A DNA stretch of 64,000 bases from Rasiella rasia (GCF_011044175.1 NZ_CP049057.1:635501-699500), one strand, 5' to 3'. Positions 8,529 through 18,150 are shown, counted from the stretch's first letter. A program made the numbers and translations. The notes: generated from the sequence alone by a model not told the origin.

Positions 8529-10094
8529 TTACTTTGCGATATTCACAGCTCTAGTTTCACGAATTACGGTAACCTTTACTTGACCAGGATAGGTCATATC
8601 TGTTTGGATTTTCTGAGAAATCTCAAACGAAAGTTGTGCAGCCTTATCGTCGCTTACCTTTTCACTCTCTACCATTACACGTAATTCTCGTCCGGCTTGA
8701 ATAGCGTATGCCTTATTAACCCCGTTAAATCCGAATGCAATATCTTCTAAGTCTTTTAAACGTTGAATATAAGAGTCTAGCACTTGTCTTCTCGCTCCAG
8801 GTCTAGCGCCGCTAATGGCATCGCACACCTGAACAATAGGTGAAAGTAAGCTCGTCATTTCTATTTCATCGTGGTGTGCACCAATGGCGTTACACACTTC
8901 TGCTTTCTCACCGTACTTCTCTGCCCATTGCATTCCTAAAATAGCGTGAGGTACTTCTGTTTCGGTTTCTGGAACTTTTCCTATATCGTGTAATAAACCA
9001 GCTCTCTTTGCAAGTTTTGGGTTTAATCCAAGCTCTGAAGCCATTACACCACATAGTTTTGCCACTTCGCGAGAGTGATGCAATAGGTTCTGTCCGTACG
9101 AAGAGCGATAGCGCATACGCCCTACAGCCTTTATTAACTCAGGGTGTAGCCCGTGAATACCCAAATCAATTACTGTACGTTTTCCTACGTCTATGATTTC
9201 CTCTTCTATTTGCTTTGAAGTTTTACGTACTATTTCTTCAATACGTGCTGGGTGTATTCTTCCGTCGGTTACTAATTTGTGCAATGATAATCGTGCAACT
9301 TCACGTCTAACACTATCAAAACAAGAAAGTATAATAGCTTCTGGTGTGTCGTCTACAATTATTTCAACACCCGTTGCGGCTTCAATGGCACGAATATTTC
9401 GACCTTCTCTACCAATAATACGTCCTTTTACATCGTCGCTTTCAAGATTAAATACAGAGACACAATTTTCTATTGCCTCTTCGGTACCAATGCGTTGAAT
9501 GGTGCTAATGATTATTTTCTTGGCCTCCTGCTGCGCTGTCATTTTAGCTTCTTCTACAGAATTTTGGATATAAGCCATAGCACTAGTCTTCGCCTCTTCT
9601 TTTAGGCTCTCCATAAGTTGTGCTTTGGCATCATCTGCAGACAGGCTTGAGATTACTTCTAATTGCTCTATCTGACTACGGTGCATTTTTTCGACTTCGG
9701 CTTTCTTTTTGTCTAAAAACTGAATTCTATCATCGTAATCTTTTCGCTTGCTTTCTACATCTGCATTTAATTTTTTATGCTTTGCAAGCTCACTAGAAAT
9801 CTGCGATTCCTTATCGCGTGTGCGTTTTTCGGCCTCGGCCATTTTCTTATCACGTCCAAAAATTACTTTCTCGTGCTCAGACTTAAGTTCAATAAATTTT
9901 TCTTTAGCCTGAAGCATCTTATCTTTTTTAAGTGCTTCGCCTTCTTGCTTTGCTTCTTTTAAAATATTAGAAGCGCTTTTTTTAGCATTTTTAATGAGTT
10001 GTGAAGAGTTGTTTCGCTCTAATATTTTTGCAATAACAAATCCTATAATGATGCCGACAATAGCGGCTATAATTCCTATAATGGTACTATCCAT
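8529..10094 (-). CDS. rny: Ribonuclease Y
   Basis: A membrane-anchored endoribonuclease that starts mRNA decay. The chain has an N-terminal transmembrane helix ([18 protein letters not shown]), a long charged coiled coil (about 30-200), a KH domain with [15 protein letters not shown], and an HD domain with the metal-binding HD in LLHDIGK. Length is about 521 residues, typical of the family. The start was placed at the ATG before DSTIIGI; an upstream in-frame ATG would add eight residues not usual in the family. It follows zapA and a 6S-like RNA on the same strand, an arrangement I recall as common in flavobacteria. Confidence 0.95.
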   Translation of the reverse strand: MDSTIIGIIAAIVGIIIGFVIAKILERNNSSQLIKNAKKSASNILKEAKQEGEALKKDKMLQAKEKFIELKSEHEKVIFGRDKKMAEAEKRTRDKESQISSELAKHKKLNADVESKRKDYDDRIQFLDKKKAEVEKMHRSQIEQLEVISSLSADDAKAQLMESLKEEAKTSAMAYIQNSVEEAKMTAQQEAKKIIISTIQRIGTEEAIENCVSVFNLESDDVKGRIIGREGRNIRAIEAATGVEIIVDDTPEAIILSCFDSVRREVARLSLHKLVTDGRIHPARIEEIVRKTSKQIEEEIIDVGKRTVIDLGIHGLHPELIKAVGRMRYRSSYGQNLLHHSREVAKLCGVMASELGLNPKLAKRAGLLHDIGKVPETETEVPHAILGMQWAEKYGEKAEVCNAIGAHHDEIEMTSLLSPIVQVCDAISGARPGARRQVLDSYIQRLKDLEDIAFGFNGVNKAYAIQAGRELRVMVESEKVSDDKAAQLSFEISQKIQTDMTYPGQVKVTVIRETRAVNIAK

Positions 10095-10160
10095 AGTGAT
10101 AAATTTTACACAGAACATGTATGTTCTAATGGTTAACCCTTAAAATTAGGGCATAAAAAA

Positions 10161-10321
10161 GCCTACATTAATAGGGTGATTTTGAATAAACTCCTTAAAG
10201 AAAAGTTTAGGGCTAACAAGCTGATCAAGTATCCGCTCAAAGACGGCTCGCTTTTACAACTTCAACTCACCCTTTTTAAAGAATTCGTGTTGAGTTTACC
10301 AAAATAATTATTAATGTAGGC
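10161..10321 (-). ncRNA. ssrS: 6S-like RNA (6S-Flavo type candidate)
   Basis: The 13-base arm GCCTACATTAATA (10161-10173) is exactly complementary to TATTAATGTAGGC (10309-10321), closing a roughly 160-base element. An inner pairing AGGGTGA (10173-10179) with TCACCCT (10267-10273) continues it. On the minus strand the closing stem is followed at once by six T residues, as in an intrinsic terminator, which fixes the strand. The place between zapA and rny, the length and the long closed rod agree with 6S RNA, which binds RNA polymerase holoenzyme and mimics an open promoter. The inner fold was not computed, so the family assignment is an inference. Confidence 0.65.
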
Positions 10322-10348
10322 AGTAACCTTATTATATGTTAAGAACGT

Positions 10349-10639
10349 TTAAGATAGGTGCTCCTGCAATAATTGGTTGAGTGCAGTTAACTGCGCTTCC
10401 ACTTGTTGCGTATCCGTATCTTTGTCAATTTCCTTTTGCTCTACTTGCGCTGCAAACTGAAGGGCACACATGGCCAAAACATCCTGTTTGTCGCGTACAG
10501 CATAGCTTTTTTCAAACCGTTTAATCATTTCTTCAATCTTCTTAGCGGCTTTTCTAAGGCCTTCTTCCTGGTTTGGCGCTATAGTAAGCGGGTATACCCG
10601 GTCTGCGATTGATAACTTAATTTTTAACGGGTTGGACAT
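10349..10639 (-). CDS. zapA: Cell division protein ZapA
   Basis: 96 residues, the usual ZapA size. The N-terminal half holds beta strands (LKIKLSIADRVYPLTI) and the EEGLRKAAKKIEEMI segment; the C-terminal half is a long helix that forms the tetramer coiled coil (VRDKQDVLAMCALQFAAQ). ZapA binds and bundles FtsZ filaments at midcell. It sits between a small coiled-coil protein (start 13 bases upstream of its ATG) and the 6S-like RNA and rny, all on the minus strand. Confidence 0.9.
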   Translation of the reverse strand: MSNPLKIKLSIADRVYPLTIAPNQEEGLRKAAKKIEEMIKRFEKSYAVRDKQDVLAMCALQFAAQVEQKEIDKDTDTQQVEAQLTALNQLLQEHLS

Positions 10640-10652
10640 TGATTTTATTGTT

Positions 10653-10943
10653 TCATTCAGAAAGCTGACCGATACATTGGTCTATTTCCCGAACTAAAGC
10701 ATTTATTTTGAGCTTTGTTTCTCTTTTATGTTGGTCGCTGCCCAGCATTGAATTTGCCAACTGTAACGAACTACATTTCTCTCTCCATTGTTGCGCCTCT
10801 TCTTGTGAAGCTTTCAACATTTTATGGGTTTCATTCGCTTGAGCCTCTAACCGAATATTTTCTTGCTTCAGTTTTTCATAGCCATGAAGCATTTTGCTGA
10901 TTCTATTCTCAAGAGTATCAACGATTTTTGAAAGATCGTTCAT
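10653..10943 (-). CDS. Small coiled-coil protein upstream of zapA
   Basis: A predicted 96-residue protein beginning MNDLSKIVDTLENRISKML. Almost the whole chain is a continuous heptad-like helix rich in Glu, Lys, Gln and Leu (about 5-65), with a second helix at the end. There is no signal peptide. The longer in-frame extension (to 11045) reads poorly and was rejected. The 9-base gap to zapA suggests an operon and a role linked to division, perhaps like the coiled-coil partner ZapB, but sequence similarity to ZapB could not be tested. Function is therefore only inferred from position and shape. Confidence 0.75.
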   Translation of the reverse strand: MNDLSKIVDTLENRISKMLHGYEKLKQENIRLEAQANETHKMLKASQEEAQQWREKCSSLQLANSMLGSDQHKRETKLKINALVREIDQCIGQLSE

Positions 10944-11086
10944 TACATTATATTTCAATACTGCTTTCACAAAGTTAACATACGCCGTCAAATAAGACAA
11001 CTGTTTTCTACAATTTTTTGTAATATTGAATGTTATTACAAACAACGGTCACCGCTCCCCTTAATATTTAGCGTATTACGATTTTT

Positions 11087-12775
11087 ATGAAGTATATTAT
11101 CTTTCTTTTTGCCATACTAATTAGCTCTATAACCCTCGCTCAAAAAGAACTCCCCAAAGACTATTTTAGCGATCCGCTAGATATTCCAATTATTCTTTCT
11201 GGAAGTTTTGGCGAGTTACGCAGCAACCATTTTCATAGTGGCTTAGATATTAAAACTCAGCAAAAAGAAGGTTTTCCGGTGTTTGCTCCAGCAGATGGAT
11301 ATGTGAAACGAATTAAAGTGGCACATTATGGCTACGGAAAAGCGTTATACCTACAGCACCCAAACGGCTACACAACGGTATATGCACACTTACAAAGGTA
11401 TGCAGGCAATATTCAGAAATATGTAAAAGAAAAGCAGTACGCTAAAGAAAGTTATGAGTTTGAGGACTTCCCAAAAAACACGTATCTGCCTGTTAAGAAA
11501 GGCGAAATTATTGGATATACCGGAAATAGTGGTAGCAGCGGCGGTCCTCACCTTCATTTTGAAATTAGAGATCCAGGCTCTCGCCCAATGAATCCGATGC
11601 TTTTTGGAGTAGAAATTCCCGACACTAAGATTCCGTTAGTAAATTCAGTCTTTGCATACCCTACTGGAGAAGGAGCCCACGTAGATAATAATGGGAATAG
11701 AAAAAAATTACGCCTCATTAAACAAAAAGATGGTAGCTATAAAGCAGAGAAAATTTCAGCATGTGGTAAAATAGGTTTTGGAGTATCTACTTACGACCAA
11801 CAAAATGGTGCTTCAAATAAAAATGGAGTGTACAAAATTAAGACTAGCTTCAATGGCACTGAAAAATTTGAGGTACTGTTTGAAAAATTCAGTTTTGCAG
11901 AAACGCGTTATTTAAATCGTTTTATAGACTATAATTACTTTAAAACTAACAAAAGTCGGGTGCAGAAGCTTTTCCGCGAAAGCAATAATCCGTTAAGCAT
12001 TATAACACAAGAAGACAACAACGGCTATATTACGGTAGAAGACGGTTTTACTTCAGATTACACCATAGACATTACAGATTACAAGGGTAACAACATTAGA
12101 ATAGTAGTACCTATTGAAGGGAAATATGAAGCAAGCCCAGAGCCAGCAAAGGTAGACGAGACAGAACATTTTGTATATGCAAATCAGGGAACTTCTATCA
12201 CCAAAGGGAAGTTTAGTATCTATATTCCTTCGGAAAGTTTATATGAAAACACCTATTTAGCAATTGAAGCTTCGGGCGATACTATTCAATTTCATGAAGA
12301 TGTAGTGCCTATTCATAAAAATATCACCCTAAGTGTAGATGCTTCTAACTACAAAGAAGAAGACCTGTCTAATTTATTTATTGGCAGACTTAATTACAAA
12401 GGAGATCCGTATTACAACACCACATCTCGTAAAGGCACTAAACTTACAACACGCACACGAACGTTTGGCACCTACGCGCTAGTTTCAGACAATACGCCTC
12501 CCAAAGTAAGCCCTGTTAATTTTACCGACGGAAAATGGATAAGCAAAAACAAAACGCTTAAAATTAGAATAGACGACGACTTAAGCGGTATTGCGAATTA
12601 TCGTGCAACTGTAAACGGAACTTATATTTTAACGGAATATAATTACAAAACCGACGTTTTAACTTATGATTTTGATGATGGCATCGTTAAAGATACCGAA
12701 AACAATCTCAAACTAATTGTCGTGGATAATGTGGGAAATAGTACTACATTTGAAGCAACTTTTTTCAGAAAATAA
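11087..12775 (+). CDS. M23 family metallopeptidase (LytM-type), exported
   Basis: A 562-residue exported protein with a signal peptide ending ISSITLAQ. The N-terminal LytM domain keeps its zinc ligands H50 and D54 (HFHSGLD) and H157 (PHLHFEIRD), plus H101 in VYAHLQ, so it should be active as a peptidoglycan endopeptidase. After the catalytic domain (to about 175) comes a long beta-rich region of unknown fold to the C-terminus, including a segment (DNTPPKVSPVNF...) that looks like an immunoglobulin-like module. It ends 15 bases before a TonB receptor gene, so the two are probably co-transcribed. Confidence 0.9.
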   Translation: MKYIIFLFAILISSITLAQKELPKDYFSDPLDIPIILSGSFGELRSNHFHSGLDIKTQQKEGFPVFAPADGYVKRIKVAHYGYGKALYLQHPNGYTTVYAHLQRYAGNIQKYVKEKQYAKESYEFEDFPKNTYLPVKKGEIIGYTGNSGSSGGPHLHFEIRDPGSRPMNPMLFGVEIPDTKIPLVNSVFAYPTGEGAHVDNNGNRKKLRLIKQKDGSYKAEKISACGKIGFGVSTYDQQNGASNKNGVYKIKTSFNGTEKFEVLFEKFSFAETRYLNRFIDYNYFKTNKSRVQKLFRESNNPLSIITQEDNNGYITVEDGFTSDYTIDITDYKGNNIRIVVPIEGKYEASPEPAKVDETEHFVYANQGTSITKGKFSIYIPSESLYENTYLAIEASGDTIQFHEDVVPIHKNITLSVDASNYKEEDLSNLFIGRLNYKGDPYYNTTSRKGTKLTTRTRTFGTYALVSDNTPPKVSPVNFTDGKWISKNKTLKIRIDDDLSGIANYRATVNGTYILTEYNYKTDVLTYDFDDGIVKDTENNLKLIVVDNVGNSTTFEATFFRK

Positions 12776-12790
12776 CCAGATTAATTGCCA

Positions 12791-15256
12791 TTGAAAACTA
12801 CACTACTTACCCTCGTTTGTTGCTTATTCTGTCTATCTGGAGCACTCATTGCCCAGAACGCAACCGTAAAAGGAATTATATTCGATGATCAACAAAAACC
12901 CTTACCAGGTGTAAATGTTACCTATGGTGACGATGGTACACAAACAGATTTTAATGGGGTGTATGTCTTGCAAATTCCTTCAGATACAGATATACAGCTG
13001 AAATTTTCTTACGTAGGATTTAAAGACGTAACATTAAACTTGAATCTTTCTAAATATGAAGATTACGAGTTTAACTACGCAATGAAAACCGACATTGAAG
13101 TTATTGGAACCGTAATCATTGATGAAAAAAGACGTAAAAAAGTACAAGGTTTAGAGCCAATTAGCCCAGAAATTGCAAGAAGAATGATTGGTGGTAATCC
13201 AGGAGTTGAAAACATTCTGCAATCCTTACCAGGGGTAAATATTAACAACGAACTAAGTACACAGTACGCTGTACGAGGTGGAAATTATGACGAAAACCTT
13301 GTTTACGTAAACGAAATTGAAGTATACCGACCTTTTTTAATTAGAAGTGGACAACAAGAAGGGCTAAGCTTTGTAAACACAGACCTTACAAGTTCTGTCG
13401 ATTTCTCGGCAGGTGGATTTCAGGCTAAATATGGAGATAAACTTTCGTCTGTACTAGATATTAAATACAGAAAGCCAGCCTCTTTTGACGCCTCTCTTGA
13501 CTTGAGCTTACTTGGAGGATCTATGGCTGTTGGTGGCGCTTCTAAAGATGGACGTTTTACAGGTATTGTAGGGTTGCGTTACCGAGACAACAGTCTTTTT
13601 GTAGATGCCAAACAAACCGAGACTAACTTTAGACCTAAGTTTGCAGATGCACAGACCTATCTTACCTATAAGTTTAGCAACAAATTTGAATTAGGCTTTT
13701 TAGGAAATATCGCTATTAATCAATACGATTATGAACCCCTTACACGTCAGACAAACTTCGGAACCCTTGCAGAGCCAATTGCACTTCTTGTATTTTACGA
13801 CGGTCAAGAAGAAGACCGATACAATACATATTTTGGAGCACTAAAGGGCACCTACGCTGTTTCAGACACCTATACAGCTAAGTTTATTGCTTCAGCTTAC
13901 CAAACTACCGAACAAGAATATTTCGACATTCTAGCGCAATATCGCTTGGGTGAAGTAAATACAAATATTGGAGACGATAATTTAGGAGAAGTTGAATTTA
14001 GCGAAGGAATTGGTTCGCAACTTACGCATGCTAGAAACGATTTAGACGCCCTCATTATTAACTTGCAACACAAAGGAATTGTGTCTGTAGATGACGAATC
14101 TACGGTAGAATATGGCATTAAATACACCCGTGAAGACATTCGCGATCGTGTGCAGGAATACGAAATCATTGATTCTGCCGGATTCTCTATAAGACCCCCT
14201 ATCATTGACTTTGCCAACAACCAACCGTATACGCCTTTTGATGCACCTATTGTCCCGTTTACAGATATTCGCGCACAAAATGATGTTCAAATTAACCGTT
14301 TCTCTGGATTTGCTCAGTGGAGCAAGTCTACAACATGGGGTTCTAACGAGGTTTGGCTTAACGGAGGGGTGCGTGCTCAAAACTGGACCGTAAGCGGAGA
14401 CGGCATCGAAAGTGTATCTCAAACGGTTGTAAGTCCGAGAGCACAAATATCACTTAAACCAGATTGGGATATGGACATGCTTTTCAGACTTTCTGGAGGG
14501 TTTTACCACCAACCTCCCTTCTACCGTGAGCTTCGTGACTCTACAGGAACTGTAAGACCAGGAGTAAAAGCACAACAATCCATTCACATTGTATTAGGAA
14601 ACGACTATAGTTTTAATTTATGGGATCGCCCGTTTACACTCAACAGTGAATTGTACTATAAAAACTTAACAAACGTAAATCCATACACCCTAGAGAACGT
14701 TCGTATTCGCTACAGGGCTAATAACAATGCGGTAGCCTACTCATATGGGTTAGATATGCGATTGGCAGGTGAATTTGTGCCAGGAACAGAGAGCTGGGTA
14801 AGTGTTGGATATTTAAAGACCGAAGAAAACATAGATGACCGAGGCTATATTTTTAGACCAACCGATCAGCGATTAAAATTTGCTGTCCTGTTTCAGGATT
14901 ATGTAAAGATTATTCCAGATTTAAAGATGTATCTAAACTTAGTATATCAAACCGGACTACCTGGCGGATCTCCTAGTTATGCAGACCCATACGACTTCCA
15001 GACGCGTCTTTCTGATTACAAAAGAGCCGATTTGGGTGTGTCTTATGTTATTGTTCGTAAAGACAAACAAAGAGACAGCGGATTTTTAAAACCTTTTAAG
15101 GAATTGAGTATTGGGGCAGAGATTTTCAACATCTTTGATGTACAAAACTCTATTACAAATACGTTTGTACGTGATGTATACACAAAAACACAATACAGCA
15201 TCCCAAACTTCTTATCCCCTCGTGTGTATAACGTAAGGCTTACTGCGAAGTTCTAG
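12791..15256 (+). CDS. TonB-dependent receptor with carboxypeptidase-like N-terminal domain
   Basis: A large outer-membrane receptor of about 821 residues. There is a signal peptide (CCLFCLSGALIAQ), then a carboxypeptidase-like regulatory domain (about 22-105: VKGIIFDDQQKPLPGVNVTY), a plug domain with NILQSLPGVNINNELSTQYAVRGGNYDENLVYVN, and a 22-strand barrel ending in YNVRLTAKF. No ATG is available: TTG codons at 12785 and 12791 are the only starts, and the second gives the natural signal peptide MKTTLLTLV. It follows the M23 peptidase closely. The ligand is unknown. Confidence 0.9.
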   Translation: MKTTLLTLVCCLFCLSGALIAQNATVKGIIFDDQQKPLPGVNVTYGDDGTQTDFNGVYVLQIPSDTDIQLKFSYVGFKDVTLNLNLSKYEDYEFNYAMKTDIEVIGTVIIDEKRRKKVQGLEPISPEIARRMIGGNPGVENILQSLPGVNINNELSTQYAVRGGNYDENLVYVNEIEVYRPFLIRSGQQEGLSFVNTDLTSSVDFSAGGFQAKYGDKLSSVLDIKYRKPASFDASLDLSLLGGSMAVGGASKDGRFTGIVGLRYRDNSLFVDAKQTETNFRPKFADAQTYLTYKFSNKFELGFLGNIAINQYDYEPLTRQTNFGTLAEPIALLVFYDGQEEDRYNTYFGALKGTYAVSDTYTAKFIASAYQTTEQEYFDILAQYRLGEVNTNIGDDNLGEVEFSEGIGSQLTHARNDLDALIINLQHKGIVSVDDESTVEYGIKYTREDIRDRVQEYEIIDSAGFSIRPPIIDFANNQPYTPFDAPIVPFTDIRAQNDVQINRFSGFAQWSKSTTWGSNEVWLNGGVRAQNWTVSGDGIESVSQTVVSPRAQISLKPDWDMDMLFRLSGGFYHQPPFYRELRDSTGTVRPGVKAQQSIHIVLGNDYSFNLWDRPFTLNSELYYKNLTNVNPYTLENVRIRYRANNNAVAYSYGLDMRLAGEFVPGTESWVSVGYLKTEENIDDRGYIFRPTDQRLKFAVLFQDYVKIIPDLKMYLNLVYQTGLPGGSPSYADPYDFQTRLSDYKRADLGVSYVIVRKDKQRDSGFLKPFKELSIGAEIFNIFDVQNSITNTFVRDVYTKTQYSIPNFLSPRVYNVRLTAKF

Positions 15257-15272
15257 AAGAATTTAAAATATA

Positions 15273-15308
15273 AAAAAAGCCGAGCATATTAGTATGCTCG
15301 GCTTTTTT
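15273..15308. terminator. Bidirectional terminator after the TonB receptor
   Basis: A perfect 16-bp stem AAAAAAGCCGAGCATA/TATGCTCGGCTTTTTT with a 4-base loop. It lies between convergent genes and can end transcripts from both sides. Confidence 0.95.
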
Positions 15309-15325
15309 ATTGCAATAAAATAGTT

Positions 15326-15805
15326 CTATATGTCTTTGAATATCGAGTGCATTAAACGCTTCTTATCGTTTATGCTTTCTTCTAAAGATATCATGGTTTC
15401 TGTTCTTGTTACCCCTTCAATATCATCTATCATGTAGATAATTTCTTTTGCTTGCGTAGTATCTTGCGCGCGAATTTTACAGAAAATATTAAATTTCCCT
15501 GTTGTAACATGCGCTACCGTTACGTACGGTATTTCATTAATTCGCTCCAACACAAATTGCGTTTGCGAGGTTTTATGTAGAAATATACCCACATAGGCAA
15601 TAAATGAGTAACCTAATTTCTTGTAATCTATAGTTAGTGAAGAACCCGTTATAATACCAGCTTCCTCCATTTTTTTTACACGTACGTGTACTGTTCCTGC
15701 AGAAATCTTCAGCTTTTTAGCGATGTCTGTAAAGGGGGTACGCGTGTTTTCTATAAGCATGTCTAGTATGCTATGATCTGTATCGTCTAGTTTAAACTTT
15801 GCCAT
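15326..15805 (-). CDS. Lrp/AsnC family transcriptional regulator
   Basis: 159 residues with the two-domain Lrp layout: an N-terminal helix-turn-helix (about 5-60, LDDTDHSILDMLIENTRTPF then ISAGTVHVRVKKMEEAGII) and a C-terminal ligand-binding RAM domain (about 70-145, FIAYVGIFL, VTTGKFNIFCKI, IEGVTRTETMISL). Members respond to amino acids and bind DNA as oligomers. It is transcribed alone, beside an M14 carboxypeptidase on the same strand, 48 bases away, whose expression it could control, but nothing in the sequence proves this. Confidence 0.9.
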   Translation of the reverse strand: MAKFKLDDTDHSILDMLIENTRTPFTDIAKKLKISAGTVHVRVKKMEEAGIITGSSLTIDYKKLGYSFIAYVGIFLHKTSQTQFVLERINEIPYVTVAHVTTGKFNIFCKIRAQDTTQAKEIIYMIDDIEGVTRTETMISLEESINDKKRLMHSIFKDI

Positions 15806-15853
15806 TATTACTGTTTTCGGGTAGGCAAAAATAGAATAATTTACAACAGATTG

Positions 15854-16999
15854 CTAATTCTCGTTAAGAAATAACACCAAATTCTCTTTTTTACTGATAA
15901 TAGTTGATACTTTGTTGCCAACTTCGTACTTTTTTTGCGAATTAATTAAAACTTGCATTCCATTCGCATCTATTTCCTTGTGTCCGTAAAAAGCATCTAA
16001 ATCTCCAATGCTCTCAATATATGGGACAAATAAAATTGAATTCTCTTGTAAGACCTCTCGATATTGCAGCGCAATAGATACCTTTTTCTCACCTCTATTG
16101 CTTTTTACATTTTTAATAAGCACGTCGTAATAGTTCTTTTTATTCTCGGGCAAAGCTTGGTACGTTGTTGTTTTTTCTTCGGAAATGGTCACAAACCCAA
16201 ACAATGTTAGCATGGCGAGCCCAATATACTTACGCGTTTCTTCGCGTTGGTAATCGTTTGGATAATGTCCTGCTTCAAACAAAATAGTTGGTACGTTGGC
16301 CATCTGAAAAGAATCTCCAACACAGTTTGCATTAAAAGAATCGTCGTAACGCCCTATCTGCCCTGGAATAACACATGAGAGTGCTCTAGCCATGTTTTCG
16401 ATGCAATTCATTGCTGCTTGGCGCGCAGGTGTAATACTACGTTCTTCGTTAGCCGCTGGAGCTAAAAACGAAACGGTAGCCACCTTGCCAGTCTCAAAAC
16501 CATAAATTGTACGTTGGTCGTGTAAATTAAGGCAGAGATGAGGCGAAATATCCTTAAACACCTTGGCTAAAACCCTACTTTCTGCCTGTGATTGCTGCTG
16601 AGCGTCTCGATTTAAATCAATTTCATTAGCATTTTCACGTGTGTACAAGACTGCACCATCTGGATTAAGTATAGGAATGATGTATAAACTATGTTCGTTT
16701 AAAAAAGTACTAATCGCTTCTTGAAAGACATTTTTTTGCCTCAAAAACTTCAACACATCAAAAATTGCTTTTGTAGTTGTGGATTCATTTCCGTGCATTT
16801 GAGACCACGCTAGTATTTTTTTTGGCCCATTTCCAACAACAATCATCTCGATATTTCGACCCATTTCGGAGCTGCCAATTACTGAAATTTTATAATCGTT
16901 TTTGTACTCAGAAAGAAGCGGTGAAATTATCTCTTGTGTGATATATCTACCACCCAAACGACTTTCAAAAAAAGAGGGATATGCTTCAATAATTTTCAT
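15854..16999 (-). CDS. M14 family zinc carboxypeptidase
   Basis: A 381-residue peptidase of the zinc carboxypeptidase (M14) clan. Zinc ligands H69 and E72 (QMHGNEST) and H160 (LNLHDQR) and the catalytic E242 (FEAGHY) are all present, as is the substrate-pocket stretch NPDGAVLYTRENANEIDLNRD-like at 112-131. There is no signal peptide, so it is likely cytoplasmic. A C-terminal extension (about 260-381) carries no recognisable motif. The start codon faces the helix-turn-helix regulator gene across a 290-base region with repeated GTAAACAA sites, so it may be controlled by that regulator. Confidence 0.85.
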   Translation of the reverse strand: MKIIEAYPSFFESRLGGRYITQEIISPLLSEYKNDYKISVIGSSEMGRNIEMIVVGNGPKKILAWSQMHGNESTTTKAIFDVLKFLRQKNVFQEAISTFLNEHSLYIIPILNPDGAVLYTRENANEIDLNRDAQQQSQAESRVLAKVFKDISPHLCLNLHDQRTIYGFETGKVATVSFLAPAANEERSITPARQAAMNCIENMARALSCVIPGQIGRYDDSFNANCVGDSFQMANVPTILFEAGHYPNDYQREETRKYIGLAMLTLFGFVTISEEKTTTYQALPENKKNYYDVLIKNVKSNRGEKKVSIALQYREVLQENSILFVPYIESIGDLDAFYGHKEIDANGMQVLINSQKKYEVGNKVSTIISKKENLVLFLNEN

Positions 17000-17023
17000 A
17001 AGCTGTAAAGGTCAATGACAAAG

Positions 17024-17090
17024 GTAAACAATGTGTTGTTTACATATGTAAACAATTAAAATTTTAGTTTTTGATTATTATTGTAAACAA
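17024..17090. promoter_or_regulatory. Cluster of GTAAACAA / TTGTTTAC operator-like sites
   Basis: Four copies of the octamer GTAAACAA occur in 67 bases: 17024-17031, 17036-17043 (inverted), 17048-17055 and 17083-17090. The second and third form a perfect 20-base palindrome (TTGTTTACAT/ATGTAAACAA, 17036-17055). Two partial GTAAAC copies lie at 17261-17266 and 17296-17301 beside the downstream regulator start. The sites sit directly upstream of the M14 gene and between it and the divergent helix-turn-helix regulator. An operator for that regulator is the simplest reading, but binding is inferred. Confidence 0.6.
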
Positions 17091-17229
17091 GATGTGATTA
17101 GAAACAACAACTTTAGTGTGAAAATTAACACATTGACTATTCGAATAGTGTAATTTACTATTTTCTAGCTTCTTAGATTATTTTACTTAAAGTATCAATT
17201 TTATGCTATGGCATTATTTCGCAATTGAT

Positions 17230-17261
17230 TTTGCTAGTATTGAAGCAATATGTTACTTTTG
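17230..17261 (+). promoter_or_regulatory. Bacteroidota-type promoter of the helix-turn-helix regulator
   Basis: TTTG at 17230-17233 and TACTTTTG at 17254-17261 are separated by 20 bases, matching the Bacteroidota -33 TTTG / -7 TAnnTTTG consensus. A GTAAAC site starts on the last base of the -7 element. Transcription would start roughly 25-30 bases before the GTG start. Confidence 0.6.
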
Positions 17262-17292
17262 TAAACGTTAATATAACAAAGAACTTGTTACA

Positions 17293-17721
17293 GTGGTAAA
17301 CAGTGTAGATTTTACAAAAAGATTAGAAAAAATACTCCTGCATTACGGATTATCTGCTACTGCATTTTCTGAAAAAATAGCGTTCAATCGCTCCACGATT
17401 TCGCATCTACTTTCGGGCAGAAATAAACCTAGCTTAGAGTTTGTAATGAAGGTTGTAAAAACATTTGAGGAAGTAGATTTGTATTGGCTTCTAAATGGAA
17501 AAGGTACCTTCCCTTCTACTTCAAATTCTCAAGTGCCTATTTCTGGAATTTCAAAAAATGACGATGTAGTCTTACCTCCAATTTCCGCGAAAGCTGAACA
17601 TGTTGTAAAAACTAATAGTGTACCAACTCAAATTTCCGAAGCAAGTAAAAAGCAACATCCAGCCATAGATCGAATAGTTATTTTTTATGCAGATGGAAGT
17701 TTTAAGGAATACGTGCCCTAA
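17293..17721 (+). CDS. Helix-turn-helix (Xre-like) transcriptional regulator
   Basis: 142 residues. An N-terminal Xre-type helix-turn-helix spans about 8-65 (RLEKILLHYGLSATAFSEKI, FNRSTISHLLSGRNKPSLEF, then YWLLNGKG). The rest is a flexible Ser/Pro/Lys-rich tail ending in DRIVIFYADGSFKEYVP, which resembles the C-terminal tail of other flavobacterial members of this group. No ATG is in frame upstream; GTG at 17293 is the only reasonable start. A good -33/-7 promoter and several GTAAAC sites precede it, consistent with autoregulation. It could also control the divergent M14 gene. Confidence 0.85.
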   Translation: MVNSVDFTKRLEKILLHYGLSATAFSEKIAFNRSTISHLLSGRNKPSLEFVMKVVKTFEEVDLYWLLNGKGTFPSTSNSQVPISGISKNDDVVLPPISAKAEHVVKTNSVPTQISEASKKQHPAIDRIVIFYADGSFKEYVP

Positions 17722-17751
17722 TTTCTTCTGAAAATTTCTGAAATTCGCGTT

Positions 17752-18150
17752 ATGAAGTATCTTTTACGCGTTTTCTCATTTCTTTTAGCCATCGTGTCAC
17801 TAACAAGCTGTTATGAAGTTACACGCAACTGTACTGATTTTAAAACTGGTACATTCGAGTTTGAAGCCCTTGTTGGCACAGAACTTACCAAAACTACATT
17901 TGTTAGAAACGATTCTATTGAAATAGACTACTACAAAGGAGTAGCAGACACATCAACCATACGGTGGATTAACGACTGCGAATATGTGGTTACAAAGAAG
18001 AATCCGAAGAACCAGGCCGAGAGAAAATCAATTCACATGAAAATCCTCTCAACAGACGCAACAAGCTATATGTTTGAATACAAATTAGTTGGAGAATCTA
18101 ATAAAGAACGTGGCACAGCTGTGAAAATTAGTGATAATACGTCACGTTAG
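17752..18150 (+). CDS. Small lipoprotein of unknown function
   Basis: 132 residues with a lipoprotein signal peptide, MKYLLRVFSFLLAIVSLTSC, whose lipidated cysteine is residue 20. Two more cysteines follow (C26 and C66). The mature part is mostly beta-strand-like and charged. Small proteins of this kind are sometimes labelled as DNA topoisomerase IV in databases, but nothing in the sequence supports that name. It starts 30 bases after the helix-turn-helix regulator and is probably co-transcribed. Function is unknown. Confidence 0.75.
   Translation: MKYLLRVFSFLLAIVSLTSCYEVTRNCTDFKTGTFEFEALVGTELTKTTFVRNDSIEIDYYKGVADTSTIRWINDCEYVVTKKNPKNQAERKSIHMKILSTDATSYMFEYKLVGESNKERGTAVKISDNTSR

Noticed and set aside
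14042-14446. Minus-strand frame inside the TonB receptor
   Set aside because: It lies wholly within a clear receptor gene and its protein has no recognisable features.
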